Shown: positions 5,329 to 6,803 of the stretch, piece after piece
Numbering within the stretch: position 1 is the first letter of the stretch
How the letters are laid out: each line of letters starts with the position of its first letter
From: an uncultured Eubacteriales bacterium
GTDB taxonomy: Bacteria; Bacillota; Clostridia; Christensenellales; UBA1242
Direction of reading: 5' to 3'
NCBI GenBank assembly: GCA_902796285.1
Contig: CADBOH010000118.1
Location: forward strand, 1 to 6,803
DNA length: 6,803 nt
Program-made: the position numbers and the translations under genes
The notes under the pieces: generated by a model
What the model was told of the DNA's origin: nothing
Database searches by the model: none
The model's input: the letters and a program-made list of their open reading frames with translations, nothing else

Positions 5329-6093
5329 ATGTTTATAGATACGCATTGTCATCTTTATGATGAAAAATTAATTGAAAATATCGATCAAATTATTGATGAA
5401 GCCAAAAAGGCAAATGTTGGTAAAATTATCATTGCTGGTTGTGATGTTGAGTCATCATTAAAGTGCATTGAAATTGCAAAAAAGCATGAAGAAGTTTACG
5501 CCTGCGTTGGATTTTACCCACAATATGCGCTCGACTATGATGATAAAAAAGAAGCGCTCATACGTGAAATGGCAAAAGAAGAAAAAGTTGTTGGTATTGG
5601 GGAGATCGGGCTTGATTATAGTTATGATGTGCCAAGGGATGTACAAAAAAATGTACTTCTTTGCCAAATAAAACTTGCCAGTGAGCTAAGCCTTCCGATT
5701 GTGCTTCATGGAAGGGATACTTATGGCGATTTAGTTGAAATGCTAAAAGCAAATAAAAATTTACTAAATGGTGGTGGAACATTTCACTGTTATACCGGCA
5801 GTGCAGAACTGGCTAGGGAGATAATAAAACTTGGACTCTATATTTCTGTTGGGGGCGTTTCAACCTTTCAAAATGCCGTTAAGGTGAAACAAATGGTAGA
5901 AAAAGTGGATTTAAAAAATATTATTCTTGAAACGGATTCCCCATATCTAGCGCCTACTCCAATGAGGGGTAAAGTCAATCAGCCGGCATATATTCCGTTG
6001 ATTGCAAAGAACTTGGCAGATATCAAAGGAGTAAGTTTGGATGTTGTGGAAGAACAGACAACAAAAAATGCAAAAGGACTATTTAAGTTATGA
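5329..6093 (+). CDS. tatD: TatD-family metal-dependent deoxyribonuclease, 254 aa
   Basis: A TIM-barrel metallohydrolase of the TatD family; characterised members are Mg-dependent 3'-5' exonucleases or DNases acting in DNA repair or turnover. Expected metal-site residues are present: H6 and H8 in IDTHCHLY, E92 in GEIGLDY (91-97), H127 in LPIVLHGRD, H153 in TFHCYTGS, and D203 in ETDSPYLAP. Length is typical. One deviation is seen: the conserved G-x-H-P motif reads GFYP (61-64), with Tyr63 where E. coli TatD has His62. The start is fixed because the metal-binding HxH is only five residues in and an in-frame TAA lies at 5317; yet there is no Shine-Dalgarno site, and the promoter places the transcript start at the ATG. 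The stop overlaps the rsmA start by 4 bp, so the two form an operon. Confidence 0.95.
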   Translation: MFIDTHCHLYDEKLIENIDQIIDEAKKANVGKIIIAGCDVESSLKCIEIAKKHEEVYACVGFYPQYALDYDDKKEALIREMAKEEKVVGIGEIGLDYSYDVPRDVQKNVLLCQIKLASELSLPIVLHGRDTYGDLVEMLKANKNLLNGGGTFHCYTGSAELAREIIKLGLYISVGGVSTFQNAVKVKQMVEKVDLKNIILETDSPYLAPTPMRGKVNQPAYIPLIAKNLADIKGVSLDVVEEQTTKNAKGLFKL

Positions 6094-6803
6094 TAGAACA
6101 TGAATTTAAAAAGAAGTTTGGGCAAAATTTCATATCGGATAAAAACCTTTTATCTGCAATCGTAAGAGATGCACAAGTAAGTAGCAATGATGAGGTTTTG
6201 GAAATTGGTGCAGGGGCGGGAGCTTTAACACAAATCATATCTCAAAATGCTAAAAAGGTTGTGAGTTATGAGATTGATAAAGATCTTGTTGATGTTTTAA
6301 GTTCTCTCAAACTCAAAAACGCAAAGTTTGTTTTTGATGATGTTATGAAATATGACACAGAAGATATTGAACGAGATTTTGAAGGGCGATATAAACTTAT
6401 AGCCAACCTCCCATATTATATAACAACACCAATTATATTCAAGTTTTTGGGGGAGTCAGAAAAAATAGAAAGCCTTTGTATCATGGTTCAAAAAGAAGTG
6501 GCAGAGCGTATTGTTGCAAAAAGCGGTGGCAAAGATTATGGTGTGCTTTCAGTTATGATAGATTTTTTTGGAGATAGTCAGATCACCAGAATTGTTGATC
6601 GAAAAAACTTTTATCCTGTGCCAAATGTTGACTCTGCCGTTGTGTTAATAAAAATAAATAAAAATAAATATTCAAATATTAATAAAAAATTATTTTTTAA
6701 ATTTATTCAAACATGTTTTTCCATGCGTAGAAAAACGCTAAAAAATAATTTATTAAAATTAAATATCGAAAAATCCAAAATATTAAATTTGCCAGAAAAA
6801 ATA
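6090..6803 (+). CDS. rsmA: 16S rRNA dimethyladenosine transferase RsmA/KsgA, 3'-truncated by window
   Basis: SAM-dependent enzyme that dimethylates two adjacent adenines (A1518 and A1519, E. coli numbering) in the 3'-terminal hairpin of 16S rRNA during small-subunit maturation. The frame stays open to the end of the window, giving 238 residues of a protein usually about 270-290 long. Motifs in order: KKFGQNFISD (8-17), SAM-binding EIGAGAGALT (38-47), E61 of motif II, catalytic NLPYY (106-110), MVQKEVAERI (132-141), FYPVPNVDSAVV (174-185) and FSMRRKTLKNNL (210-221). Translation starts at an ATGA overlap with the tatD stop. AAAAGGA at 6072-6078, 11 nt upstream, is a usable though distant ribosome-binding site. 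Base composition falls sharply after about 6646, where codons become almost entirely A/T. In Bacillus rnmV separates tatD and ksgA; it is missing here. Confidence 0.96.
   Translation, partial: MIEHEFKKKFGQNFISDKNLLSAIVRDAQVSSNDEVLEIGAGAGALTQIISQNAKKVVSYEIDKDLVDVLSSLKLKNAKFVFDDVMKYDTEDIERDFEGRYKLIANLPYYITTPIIFKFLGESEKIESLCIMVQKEVAERIVAKSGGKDYGVLSVMIDFFGDSQITRIVDRKNFYPVPNVDSAVVLIKINKNKYSNINKKLFFKFIQTCFSMRRKTLKNNLLKLNIEKSKILNLPEKI
6647..6670 (+). repeat. 10-bp-period A/T tandem tract inside rsmA
   Basis: Two exact copies of AAAATAAATA (6651-6660 and 6661-6670), preceded by a four-base partial copy, lie in the coding region for a variable loop rich in Lys and Asn. The period is not a multiple of three, so gain or loss of one copy would shift the frame. 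Confidence 0.7.

Overview
The window is low-GC, gene-dense chromosomal DNA that looks like an uncultured or little-studied member of the Clostridia or another endospore-forming Firmicutes lineage. Four things point there: clostridial-type DnaB and glutamyl-tRNA synthetase, a spmA-spmB spore-maturation operon, a tatD-rsmA pair, and strong Shine-Dalgarno sites inside operons. I see no insertion sequence, phage gene, tRNA, rRNA or CRISPR array. The assignment below phylum level is inference.

Left part (1-3959, plus strand): the C-terminal 97 codons of the replicative helicase dnaB are followed, with gaps of only 2-11 bp, by two unrecognised cell-envelope genes and then gltX. The first envelope protein has a single N-terminal membrane anchor and the second is a lipoprotein. 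The two share several collinear short motifs and are probably anciently duplicated paralogs. The block ends in a clear intrinsic terminator at the gltX stop codon and is probably one operon.

Middle part (3958-5322): a 65-codon small protein of unknown function is transcribed alone and converges on a minus-strand spmA-spmB operon. The stop codons of the two units overlap by 8 bp. spmA and spmB encode two membrane proteins needed in Bacillus for spore-core dehydration. The 71-bp gap between spmA and tatD holds two back-to-back promoters: a sigma-A type for tatD and a sigma-E-like one for spmA.

Right part (5329-6803, plus strand): tatD (metal-dependent DNase) overlaps by 4 bp the start of rsmA/ksgA (16S rRNA dimethyltransferase), which runs off the window. 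The rnmV gene that usually lies between them in Bacillus is absent here.

The most unusual feature is in translation initiation. All three genes that begin a transcription unit (the 65-aa gene, spmA, tatD) lack a Shine-Dalgarno site and have a -10-like box ending 5-6 nt before the ATG, so they look leaderless. All five downstream operon genes have purine-rich ribosome-binding sites. The two envelope paralogs are the best candidates for undescribed biology.
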